Part shown: positions 35,974-43,661 of the stretch, piece after piece | Layout: each line of letters starts with the position of its first letter | Position numbering within the stretch: the first letter of the stretch is position 1 | Assembly: GCF_024714475.1 (NCBI RefSeq) | Contig: NZ_JAMZMI010000004.1 | Location: 186,001-250,000, forward strand | Direction: 5' to 3' | Length of the DNA: 64,000 bases | Origin: Marinoscillum sp. MHG1-6 | GTDB lineage: Bacteria > Bacteroidota > Bacteroidia > Cytophagales > Cyclobacteriaceae | Translations under genes and position numbers: made by a program | The notes under the pieces: model-generated | Seen by the model: only the letters and a program-made list of their open reading frames with translations | Databases searched by the model: none | Told to the model about the DNA's origin: nothing

Positions 35974-37389
35974 TTATCCCTCATGATGATACACTTCCCA
36001 TCCCATATAGTTCTCGAATGCCTCAGTCAATGCCGCAGATGTATGTGAAGCGTTCATGACCACGTGATGTTCGAATCCATTTTTACAGATATGGTTCATC
36101 AATCCCTGTAAATTCGGTATTTGGGCTACTGCCCGGTTCCCAAATGTTTTCAGGTCATCATCCGTCAGCTGACCATCACCTACATAGGCTTTCATCACAC
36201 CACGCACATCATCCGTACTGATGCGCCCATAAGTCAACGGAGAAGCTGGCGTACGACCATCAAGTGCACCATAGGTGTTTTCAACGCCTACTGTAGTTCC
36301 TAGAATCGGCGCATTACTGATCTCAATATCCGGAAGGAATGATTTCGCCCAGTTCCCGCAGTGGAATAACACACATTTCTCTTCATCATCTGCGTAGTTG
36401 TTATTCCAATCTACCAAAGCACTTGGTGATCCTGATGCGAGCTGTAGTGCATACATGCTTAGGGTACCTGTTACGTCCACCTCACATGCACTAGGCAGCA
36501 TGTTTTCACTGAACATACTCATGCTGGTACAAACGTTACAACCATAGTTCTGCTGAAGGGACGTCCAACATTGAATGGCACTCGCATCCAGTGAGTTGGC
36601 TTCCATAAAGTCATTAAGCACAATATCGAGCTTGGCGATTTGATACAATGCCTCACCTGGAGTTTTCCCGGTACTGGCATAACCATGGATTTTCTCCAAT
36701 GTATCCTTAACCTTCTGATCATCATTAGCAATTTTACCGGCATTACCCAGGATTTCAGAAAGGTCACAGGTTACAACTGAAATACCATTTTTTTGAAGGA
36801 TCTTCTCGCTGTAACGAACCGTATTGAAGGCTGTGGGTCTTGCTCCGATAGCTCCAATTCTTACATTTTTCAAACCACGAACCACCCGGCAGACAGCAAG
36901 GAACTGCTGAAGATCAGCAATGAATGACGGATCGGATGGTAACACAACATGCTTAGTTGTAATGGTATATCTGATACCGTACTGATAGAGGTTATTACAA
37001 ACGGAGATTTTTCCACACCATGAATCTCTTCTGTTGGCCACATTGAGTTTGCTTAATTCATCCGGGTAACCCTGAATCAACACAGGAACTTTAAGATCGG
37101 CCAGGTGCAATGTGTCAGCGATTCCGCGTTCATCACCGAAGTTTGGAAGCACCACCAATACTCCCGAAATTTCCTCTTTATGCTTTTTGAAAAGATCAGC
37201 ACATTTCTGCGCATCCTGGAATGTTTCCACTCCGCCCAGCTTAGTGTCATTCTCTCCAAGAAGAATACTGTTAATGCCCTGACTTTCCAATACCTTTAGT
37301 ACTTCCGTACGTGCTTCAGTCACCAACTTATCTGGAAAGAAGTCCCTGTTTCCGATAATAACTCCCAGTGTCATTTTTTGCTGTTTCAT
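35974..37389 (-). CDS. L-fucose/L-arabinose isomerase-family protein
   Basis: 471 residues with the Rossmann-like first half (GVIIGNRDFFPDKLV; VLVVLPNFGDERGIAD) and the family's second half (SALVDWNNNY, CVLFHCGNWAKSF, HHVVMNASHTSAAL). The conserved His near the C terminus (EHHVVMNASHT) is one of the metal ligands in fucose and arabinose isomerases. It probably interconverts an aldose and a ketose. As first gene of the DeoR-controlled transketolase operon it would feed a ketose to a kinase and then to the transketolase. The substrate is uncertain; apiose, a pentose or a deoxy sugar are all possible. Confidence 0.78.
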   Translation of the reverse strand: MKQQKMTLGVIIGNRDFFPDKLVTEARTEVLKVLESQGINSILLGENDTKLGGVETFQDAQKCADLFKKHKEEISGVLVVLPNFGDERGIADTLHLADLKVPVLIQGYPDELSKLNVANRRDSWCGKISVCNNLYQYGIRYTITTKHVVLPSDPSFIADLQQFLAVCRVVRGLKNVRIGAIGARPTAFNTVRYSEKILQKNGISVVTCDLSEILGNAGKIANDDQKVKDTLEKIHGYASTGKTPGEALYQIAKLDIVLNDFMEANSLDASAIQCWTSLQQNYGCNVCTSMSMFSENMLPSACEVDVTGTLSMYALQLASGSPSALVDWNNNYADDEEKCVLFHCGNWAKSFLPDIEISNAPILGTTVGVENTYGALDGRTPASPLTYGRISTDDVRGVMKAYVGDGQLTDDDLKTFGNRAVAQIPNLQGLMNHICKNGFEHHVVMNASHTSAALTEAFENYMGWEVYHHEG

Positions 37390-37491
37390 GTTGTTATGGT
37401 TTTATCTCGTTTTTTGACCCAGGATATGACCTGTGCCAACGTTTGTTCCTTTATTTAAAAAATACAATCTCATTTAAGCCGACATTTTGGC

Positions 37492-37509
37492 TTTCGTTTA
37501 TTTTCGTTT
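37492..37509. promoter_or_regulatory. Putative DeoR operator upstream of the isomerase-transketolase operon
   Basis: TTTCGTTTATTTTCGTTT, overlapping the last codons of the deoR-type gene and about 103 bp upstream of the isomerase start. It repeats the units found upstream of the regulator at 38317-38355. Tandem TTTCRTTT units are typical operators of DeoR-family proteins such as AgaR and GlpR. Confidence 0.55.
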
Positions 37510-38271
37510 CTCCGCAATAATCAGTTCGATTTCATTATCCTTAAATACCTGCTTGTGCTTTTCCTCAATGTCTTCATCTGTAATGATGTAATCAATAAGT
37601 GAAAGGGCACCGAGACTGGCAAAGGCACTCTTCCCGATCTTAGAGGAATCAGCCACCAGGTACGTAATGTCAGCGGCATCTATCATGGCCTTCTTCACTA
37701 CCAGGTCACTAATACTTGGATAGGTTAAGCCTGATTTCAGGGAGATCCCTGCTGTAGCCAAAAACAGTTTCCGAACATTGAGACCTTTGAAAAAGTCTGC
37801 GGCCTTTTGGCCGGTTAGAGACAAGGTCGGTGGCTTAAATTCCCCACCTGTCATGACTACCTCGATATTGGGATTTGCACCCAGCATCAAGGCAATATTA
37901 AGCGCATTGGTAATTACCGTCAGCCCTTCAATGTTTTTTATCTTCTTGGCAATCTCGGTTGTGGTAGATCCGGAATCCAGAATAATGGCATCACCGGGGT
38001 GAATCAGTTCGAGGCATTTTTGAGCAATGGCCTCCTTACTTTCCAAATGATCCTGATTGATAATCGAAAAGTTCTTTACCTGATCTTCCACATTTTTCAA
38101 ATGCACTCCCCCATGCTCTCTAAGCACCAACCCATCCTTTTCGAGCTTCTCCAAATCCTGCCGGATCGTAACTTCAGTAACCTTAAAGATTTTAGCCAGG
38201 TCAATTACTTTAGCAGAACCATCCTCCTTTAAAAGGTCAAGAATTTTATCTCTTCGTTGATTTGCCAGCAT
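37498..38271 (-). CDS. DeoR-family transcriptional regulator
   Basis: 257 residues. The N-terminal winged HTH is complete: RRDKILDLLKEDGSAKVIDLAKIFKVTEVTIRQDLEKLEKDGLVLREHGG in short overlapping motifs (VTEVTIRQDLEKLE being the recognition helix). The C-terminal DeoRC sensor domain has ILDSGSTTTEIAK and VADSSKIGKSAF, which bind a phosphorylated sugar in this family. It lies immediately upstream of the isomerase-transketolase operon on the same strand. TTTCGTTT repeats precede both its own start and the operon, so it probably represses both until a sugar phosphate accumulates. Confidence 0.93.
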   Translation of the reverse strand: MLANQRRDKILDLLKEDGSAKVIDLAKIFKVTEVTIRQDLEKLEKDGLVLREHGGVHLKNVEDQVKNFSIINQDHLESKEAIAQKCLELIHPGDAIILDSGSTTTEIAKKIKNIEGLTVITNALNIALMLGANPNIEVVMTGGEFKPPTLSLTGQKAADFFKGLNVRKLFLATAGISLKSGLTYPSISDLVVKKAMIDAADITYLVADSSKIGKSAFASLGALSLIDYIITDEDIEEKHKQVFKDNEIELIIAEKRK

Positions 38272-38316
38272 GAGTTTCGTTCAATGATTTGAGTAAGCGG
38301 TGTCAAAGATAAATAA

Positions 38317-38355
38317 TTTCGTTTATTTTGTTTTACTTTCGTTTATTTTGTTTTA
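38317..38355. promoter_or_regulatory. Putative DeoR autoregulatory operator (two 19-bp direct repeats)
   Basis: TTTCGTTTATTTTGTTTTA at 38317-38335 is repeated exactly at 38337-38355 (20-bp period), 46-84 bp upstream of the deoR-type start codon. A related copy is at 37492-37509. Confidence 0.65.
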
Positions 38356-38429
38356 ATCAGTAATCCTGAAAATTCATAATAACCAGACAGTCCTGTCACA
38401 TTACATATTCCGATTAATTTTGCCAACCC

Positions 38430-38822
38430 ATGAAGAAAAAGAATAAAAAGGTCATCGAGATTGATATTGTGAGCTACGGACTTTACACGGAATGGGACCG
38501 TGAGAGCAGTGACCTTCCAAAATTCATCGAGCTAACGCAGGTGGTAGAAGCAGCTATCGGGATAGAATTTGGAATGATTGTGGAGATTCGAAAAGCCCGT
38601 GGCCGATACCTTGATTTCCTCATAGAGCACCCTCCCTTTTATAATGATGGTGGTGAATTAGAGCCTTCGTTTAGAGATACCTTTCGGGTGAAACATAACC
38701 CTTTCCAGTTCTTTTTAGGCGACACCGTTTGGGAACCCATAGAAGACAAAAAGGGAGATTGGACGCTATCTATTCTTGATGGTGAAGAAGTTCTGGTGAG
38801 TAAAGAGTTCCGGGTGGTCTGA
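38430..38822 (+). CDS. DUF3859-like small protein
   Basis: 130 residues with no signal peptide. SYGLYTEWD near the N terminus and the C-terminal GDTVWEPIEDKKGDWTLSI followed by EFRVV fit the DUF3859 pattern, an immunoglobulin-like beta-sandwich of unknown role. It is transcribed divergently from the DeoR regulator and is followed 90 bp later by the SatD-DUF3307 pair, from which it is separated by the TTATCG repeats. Confidence 0.6.
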   Translation: MKKKNKKVIEIDIVSYGLYTEWDRESSDLPKFIELTQVVEAAIGIEFGMIVEIRKARGRYLDFLIEHPPFYNDGGELEPSFRDTFRVKHNPFQFFLGDTVWEPIEDKKGDWTLSILDGEEVLVSKEFRVV

Positions 38823-38854
38823 TCACAGAATTGAATCATTCATCAATATCCCTA

Positions 38855-38907
38855 ATTATCGTATTATTTATCGATATTTTTCATTATCGTATTATTTATC
38901 GATATTT
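38855..38907. promoter_or_regulatory. Tandem TTATCG repeat, putative SatD operator/promoter
   Basis: A 25-bp unit (ATTATCGTATTATTT then ATCGATATTT) occurs exactly twice, at 38855-38879 and 38883-38907, with a 28-bp period. It ends 5 bp before the GTG start of the SatD-like gene. Each unit holds two TTATCG half-sites and an ATCGAT palindrome. Placement over the promoter and start suggests autorepression by the HTH of the SatD-like protein. Confidence 0.6.
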
Positions 38908-38912
38908 ACACT

Positions 38913-39512
38913 GTGATTGCAGTGATTACCGGAGATATTATCAACTCCCGAAAGGAGCAAAACACCAAATGGCTTGACGCATTAAAAGCCGCATTGGATA
39001 CCTATGGCATAGAGCCTAAAACCTGGGAAATCTATCGCGGGGATAGTTTTCAGCTTGAGCTCCCCATAGAAAAAGCTGTCCATGCTGCCCTTTATTTAAA
39101 AGCCACAATTCGCCAATTCAAGGGTTTAGATAGTCGAATAGCCATTGGAATTGGTGAAAAAAGTCATGATGCCGTCAAGATAACCCAAAGCAATGGCACT
39201 GCATTCCACAATTCGGGGGATTGCTTTGAAGAACTTAAAAAGAATACCCTTGCAATAAAATCACCATTTAAGGATTTTAATGAAGAAATGAACTGCTATT
39301 TGCGCCTGGCGCTGCTTACAATCGATCGCTGGTCTGTCAATGTCAGCACGATCGTCAAAATAGCCATGGAAAACCCTGATCTGACCCAGGTAAACCTTGC
39401 TCAGCTCATCAACAAAAGTCAAAGCACGACCAGCAATACCCTTTCCAGAGCTGGTTTTTATGAAATGATGAGTATGGAAAAACGATATCGAGAACTAATC
39501 AAACAATTATGA
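38913..39512 (+). CDS. SatD-family protein with C-terminal helix-turn-helix
   Basis: 199 residues starting at GTG. The first half has MIAVITGDIINSRK and IYRGDSFQLELP, the typical opening of SatD-family proteins, whose fold resembles nucleotide-cyclase-like domains. The C-terminal 60 residues look like a winged HTH (LTQVNLAQLINKSQSTTSNTL). It overlaps the DUF3307 gene by 4 bp (ATGA). In my experience SatD and DUF3307 genes occur together in Bacteroidota; their biological role is unknown. Confidence 0.83.
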   Translation: MIAVITGDIINSRKEQNTKWLDALKAALDTYGIEPKTWEIYRGDSFQLELPIEKAVHAALYLKATIRQFKGLDSRIAIGIGEKSHDAVKITQSNGTAFHNSGDCFEELKKNTLAIKSPFKDFNEEMNCYLRLALLTIDRWSVNVSTIVKIAMENPDLTQVNLAQLINKSQSTTSNTLSRAGFYEMMSMEKRYRELIKQL

Positions 39513-40219
39513 ATCTGCTACTACTGAAATTTTTGTTAGCTCACCTCATTGGAGATTTCGTTCTTCAACCCAATAAATGGGTCTCTAAAAAAGAGGCAAA
39601 AAAACACAAATCCATTCACCTCTACCTGCATGTCCTCGTCCATGCAGTCACACTCATTATACTTTTATGGTTCGACTTTCAATACTGGCTGGGAATGCTG
39701 ATCGTCATATTTTCGCACCTATTGATTGATCTGGCCAAAACGCAGTTAAATAAGCGAGTAAATAGTCATTTACTTTTCTTTGGTGACCAGGTAGCACACC
39801 TACTGATCATTGTTGGGGCTGTAAGCATCTACTCTCCCATCGACTGGAGCTTGAGCCCGGCGCTTACCTCAAAAAACTACTTGCTCGTCATCTCTATCAT
39901 CCTGGTAACTTATGTTGCATCGGTGATTATGCGAATCATCTTCACACGGTGGGACCTTAAGGAAAACAAGAAGGGCTCACTCAAAAATGCGGGACAATAT
40001 ATTGGAATACTCGAACGACTATTTGTTTTCTCCTTTGTGGTGATGGAGCACTGGGAAGTCATCGGTTTTCTGCTGGCCGCAAAATCTGTCTTTCGTTTTG
40101 GAGATCTATCTAAATCCAGAGATCGTAAACTCACCGAGTATATATTGATCGGCACCTTACTCAGTTTTGGTTTAGCCATAATGGTTGGAATGGGATACGT
40201 TTATCTTGTAAAACAGTAA
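39509..40219 (+). CDS. DUF3307 integral membrane protein
   Basis: 236 residues with about six membrane helices. The N-terminal LLKFLLAHLIGDFVLQPNKWV and HLYLHVLVHAVTLI are the DUF3307 signature with conserved histidines and an Asp in the membrane. FSHLLIDLAKTQL and GDQVAHLLIIVG follow. It is translated with the SatD-like protein and ends 22 bp from the convergent BASS transporter gene. Function unknown; conserved His/Asp residues in the membrane suggest an enzyme or a metal site. Confidence 0.88.
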   Translation: MNLLLLKFLLAHLIGDFVLQPNKWVSKKEAKKHKSIHLYLHVLVHAVTLIILLWFDFQYWLGMLIVIFSHLLIDLAKTQLNKRVNSHLLFFGDQVAHLLIIVGAVSIYSPIDWSLSPALTSKNYLLVISIILVTYVASVIMRIIFTRWDLKENKKGSLKNAGQYIGILERLFVFSFVVMEHWEVIGFLLAAKSVFRFGDLSKSRDRKLTEYILIGTLLSFGLAIMVGMGYVYLVKQ

Positions 40220-40241
40220 CCTTAAACCAGAAATCAATCTC

Positions 40242-41504
40242 TCAACTCTTTTTTCTCCAATAGTTGGCCAACAGGGAACCCGAAATATTCATCCATGGAC
40301 TGAATACGGCCGAGGCCAGACCAAGTGTGGCCAACTTGCCCATAACACCTGCCAGACCCGAGGCCATACCTCCGTTTTGAAGGCCCACTTCAAGGGCTAC
40401 TGTCCTGGCAGACTCTCTGTCAAGCCCTAAACCACGACTGATCCCATAACCAAAGGTATATCCCAACGCATTATGGATAATCGACGCCAATAGTAGGAAT
40501 AAACCGATAGTCAGAATGTTTTCGCGACTGGCAGCCGTCGTTACGGTGGTGAAATAGACTATTCCAAACATCGAAAGCTTTGGCATGAATCCGTGCAACT
40601 GCGGAAGAAGTTTATTCCCATGATAATAAACAACTCCTACGATAATGGATCCACACAGGAAGTTGACCAGCTCCAGGATCAGCATCCATTGGTCGCCAAG
40701 CACACTACCAAGAGATCTCCACAACCCTGCAAGCATTGCCAATAACCAGGCACACGCCACACAGAAGATTATGTTGATCCGGTTACGGATATTGCGATTA
40801 CTTTCTTTATAGTATTCGAATAACATGGCCGAACCAATAGGAACGATCACGATTTTTACAATCTGAATGCACATATCGAGGAAATTGATCTTCACATAGG
40901 TCCCTGCCAATACTTTCATCAGGAAAGGAGTCATAATCGGCGCCAGCAAGGTCGCCACTGCTGTAAGGGTCACTGATAGAGTCAGGTTAGCCTTTGCAAT
41001 AAATACCATCACATTGGAAGCCAACCCGCTTGAACACGATCCTATCAAAATCACTCCGGCAGCAATCTCCGGTTCAAAGTCGAAAAACCTGGTGAGTACA
41101 TAGCCAGTTACCGGCATAATGGAAAATTGGCAAAGAATCCCAACCAACACTCCCTTCCCCATGGTCCGAATCCCAGTAAAGTCTCTCAGGCTCATCTGGG
41201 TACCCATACCAAACATCACTACCTGAACTACAATCAAAATGAGCCACTTATTTCTTAGGTCAAATTCTCCCCACTGGAGAAAAGCATTCGGATACATCAT
41301 CCCACACACAATCGCGACAATGATCCAGACCGTGTATTGATAGCCTTTTAAGGATTCGATAGCTCCAATCCCGTAGGCTAGCCCTATAGCTGTAATCACA
41401 GAACAGGGTGCTATCAGGGGCTCCCATCCGAAAATAAGGGTAAAAATGAGTAGTGCAGCTGACCCTAAAGCCAGCCAAAGGGTGTATTTCTGGGCTTGTT
41501 GCAT
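40242..41504 (-). CDS. BASS-family (bile acid:sodium symporter-like) transporter
   Basis: 420 residues, about 11 membrane helices. BASS signatures: GSCSSGLASNVMVFIAKAN followed by LTAVATLLAPIMTP, and EVGLQNGGMASGLA near the C terminus. These form the crossover Na+-binding region in the structure of the family. The usual substrates are organic anions (bile acids, pantothenate, pyruvate and other carboxylates). As the last gene of the RuBisCO-like/DUF1537 operon, 4 bp after the racemase-like gene, it probably imports the acid sugar or exports an organic acid of that pathway. Confidence 0.88.
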   Translation of the reverse strand: MQQAQKYTLWLALGSAALLIFTLIFGWEPLIAPCSVITAIGLAYGIGAIESLKGYQYTVWIIVAIVCGMMYPNAFLQWGEFDLRNKWLILIVVQVVMFGMGTQMSLRDFTGIRTMGKGVLVGILCQFSIMPVTGYVLTRFFDFEPEIAAGVILIGSCSSGLASNVMVFIAKANLTLSVTLTAVATLLAPIMTPFLMKVLAGTYVKINFLDMCIQIVKIVIVPIGSAMLFEYYKESNRNIRNRINIIFCVACAWLLAMLAGLWRSLGSVLGDQWMLILELVNFLCGSIIVGVVYYHGNKLLPQLHGFMPKLSMFGIVYFTTVTTAASRENILTIGLFLLLASIIHNALGYTFGYGISRGLGLDRESARTVALEVGLQNGGMASGLAGVMGKLATLGLASAVFSPWMNISGSLLANYWRKKS

Positions 41505-41508
41505 GGGG

Positions 41509-42171
41509 TTAAAGGGTTTTAGCGAGGTATTCCACGGCTATCCCCGGGCTCGCCAGTATCGGCACCTTTTTATCCTCATCTGACAGCTGACCTACTACCC
41601 TGGCCATAGAAGCCTGAGCCAAAAGGATGACATCCACTTCAGTAGAAAGCTCTTTCAATGCCTTGGCGACCATCTCGTCGTGCACTTCCGGCTTTCCTCC
41701 CATCAGGGCATCAAAGGCACCTTCACATAATTTGGAGGTCAATTCAATGTCCTTACCGGCAGCGATAGCCCTACGTCTCACCAAATCACTTGTTGGTTCC
41801 AGCGTCGTTGGCAAGGTAGCCACCACACCTATCTTTTTGCCCATTTGAACAGCCTGATCGGCCATTGGTTGATCTACTCGAAGAACAGGGACTTTCGTCA
41901 ACGCCGCAGAAGCTTCTACTGCTGGTCCGATGGAAGAACAGGTCACCATAATGTAATCGGCTCCTGCCGCCTCAGCAGAACCCACATAATCCACCACTCT
42001 TCGTGAAGTATCATTGGTGAGCGCTCCTCTTTCAATGGTGTTTCCGATCAGGCTATCATCTACGATATTAAAAACCTTAATGTCTTTTCCGGCTAAATGC
42101 TTGTCCAGCAATTCTTTAAACACGGGAACCAACGTTGCCGAAGTATGTATCAATCCTAGTTTCTTTGTCAT
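41509..42171 (-). CDS. Asp/Glu/hydantoin racemase-family protein with one catalytic cysteine
   Basis: 220 residues of the two-lobed racemase fold. The first active-site cysteine is present in MVTCSSIGPAVE (near residue 78), but the second site reads ILLAQASMARV where two-base racemases have a Cys, so Gln stands in its place. A one-cysteine active site argues against amino-acid racemisation and for an isomerase, decarboxylase or lyase on a carboxylate, as in maleate isomerase or arylmalonate decarboxylase relatives. It lies between the acid-sugar kinase and the BASS transporter in one operon, so it probably handles an intermediate of that pathway. Confidence 0.78.
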   Translation of the reverse strand: MTKKLGLIHTSATLVPVFKELLDKHLAGKDIKVFNIVDDSLIGNTIERGALTNDTSRRVVDYVGSAEAAGADYIMVTCSSIGPAVEASAALTKVPVLRVDQPMADQAVQMGKKIGVVATLPTTLEPTSDLVRRRAIAAGKDIELTSKLCEGAFDALMGGKPEVHDEMVAKALKELSTEVDVILLAQASMARVVGQLSDEDKKVPILASPGIAVEYLAKTL

Positions 42172-42269
42172 GTTTATTATTATTTATTGCTGTCATAGCG
42201 AGGTAGTAAGCGATCTGTTTTCACCTCTTTCTATTATTTCATTTCAGAAATATCGCCATGAAGTTTTTA

Positions 42270-43661
42270 TTAAATTTTCCCATTTCTCAACGCTTCAAAA
42301 TAAGTTTCATCACCTACCTGTCCTCCCTTGAGATTCACTTCAATCTTATCTACCGGAGACCCAGGAGCAAATGCCCGACACATAGGTGCGCCGGTAAAAA
42401 CCGGAGCGATCATTTCAACCGCTTCAATGCCTAGCTCCCGAGCCACAAAACTGGAAGTATCACCTCCGGCGATGACTAATCGTTCAACAGACACCTTTTC
42501 CAAAGCCCCTCTCGCCGACTGACCCAGTATTTTCCCAAACAATCTTGCTGTCTGAGACCTGATCTCCAGTTCACCCCAGCCTCTTCGATCAAAAAATGAC
42601 TGTGTCTCCTTAAACCTCGGGTCCTCCGGTCCTTTGGAAGTATGAAGAATCACACTTCTCCCCTCGGAAAGGAATTCAGCAAGTTGCTGTTGGTACCGAC
42701 CTATATACTCGTACGTCTTATGCTCTTCCAGCGCTTCAACTGCCACCGGCACTTCAGAAAACCCATTTGACATCGCCCATTCGATTTGTTGAGCGGTAAC
42801 CGGTGATACACTTCCTGACAAAACCAATAGCGGGCTGACTTCCTTCAAAGGCTCCCAGTCCGTTCTTTTGTTCAGTTGTCCAATGTTTGCCCAATAATCC
42901 CCAAGGGCCTTCTCGATACCCGACGAACCAACAGAAAACAAGGAGGATTCCCCCGGGACACTATGATCAAGCACGTCACCGATCAATTCCATTTGATTTT
43001 CATACATGGCATCGAAAAGGACAATGGAGCAACCCTCTTTTATCTCAGCATCCAATTTTGAACGCATGCCTTCAGCTCCTTGAGACAGATCAATCAGATC
43101 AATGAGTCCCATCTTTTGAGCGGTTTGTTTACCCAAATGAAGTCTTAGGTCACTTTCGTCGGAGGGGGTGATGGGATGTTTACTCATGGATGGATGACGA
43201 TCCAGCCTGTAAATAGCCCCCTGACTGCCAATCCCCATACGGGCATATAAATTACCGAAGGCCGAGTAGCGTCCCAGGTTTGGTGCACCCACCAAAACTG
43301 GCGTAAAGGCACCTCCAAATACTTTTTGACCGGTTTCAATGGCAATTCCAATATTTCCAATTTGCGGAGAGGAATCAAATGTGGAGCAGACCTTATAATG
43401 CACATGTCGCGGACTCAATTCCCCAAGACTTTCAAAAGCCTTCTTAAGTATGGCTGACATCTCTTTCGGAGGAAGCGCCCTTGTCATCCCTGCAATACCG
43501 ATAGCATCGACTTCATGATACCTCTCAAGTTGTTGGCGAGAAGGATTATTTAGGAATAGTACCGACCTGGCACCTGCCCTGCTAAGAAACTCCAGCGCAT
43601 CCGTCGATCCGGTAAAATCATCACCATAATAAGCAAGCAATATTTTTTGATTGCTTGTCAT
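42270..43661 (-). CDS. DUF1537 four-carbon (or branched) acid-sugar kinase
   Basis: 463 residues with the family's two halves: the N-terminal AYYGDDFTGSTDALEFL (the DDFTG substrate-binding motif), and the C-terminal nucleotide-binding region with LVLSGSVSPVTAQQIEWA, VIAGGDTSSFVARELG and APVFTGAPMC. Characterised members phosphorylate threonate, erythronate or 3-oxo-isoapionate. Its start overlaps the end of the RuBisCO-like gene by 4 bp (ATGA). Kinase plus RuBisCO-like protein is the arrangement of OiaK and OiaX in apionate catabolism, so 3-oxo-isoapionate kinase is the best guess. The substrate is inference; the family is clear. Confidence 0.88.
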   Translation of the reverse strand: MTSNQKILLAYYGDDFTGSTDALEFLSRAGARSVLFLNNPSRQQLERYHEVDAIGIAGMTRALPPKEMSAILKKAFESLGELSPRHVHYKVCSTFDSSPQIGNIGIAIETGQKVFGGAFTPVLVGAPNLGRYSAFGNLYARMGIGSQGAIYRLDRHPSMSKHPITPSDESDLRLHLGKQTAQKMGLIDLIDLSQGAEGMRSKLDAEIKEGCSIVLFDAMYENQMELIGDVLDHSVPGESSLFSVGSSGIEKALGDYWANIGQLNKRTDWEPLKEVSPLLVLSGSVSPVTAQQIEWAMSNGFSEVPVAVEALEEHKTYEYIGRYQQQLAEFLSEGRSVILHTSKGPEDPRFKETQSFFDRRGWGELEIRSQTARLFGKILGQSARGALEKVSVERLVIAGGDTSSFVARELGIEAVEMIAPVFTGAPMCRAFAPGSPVDKIEVNLKGGQVGDETYFEALRNGKI

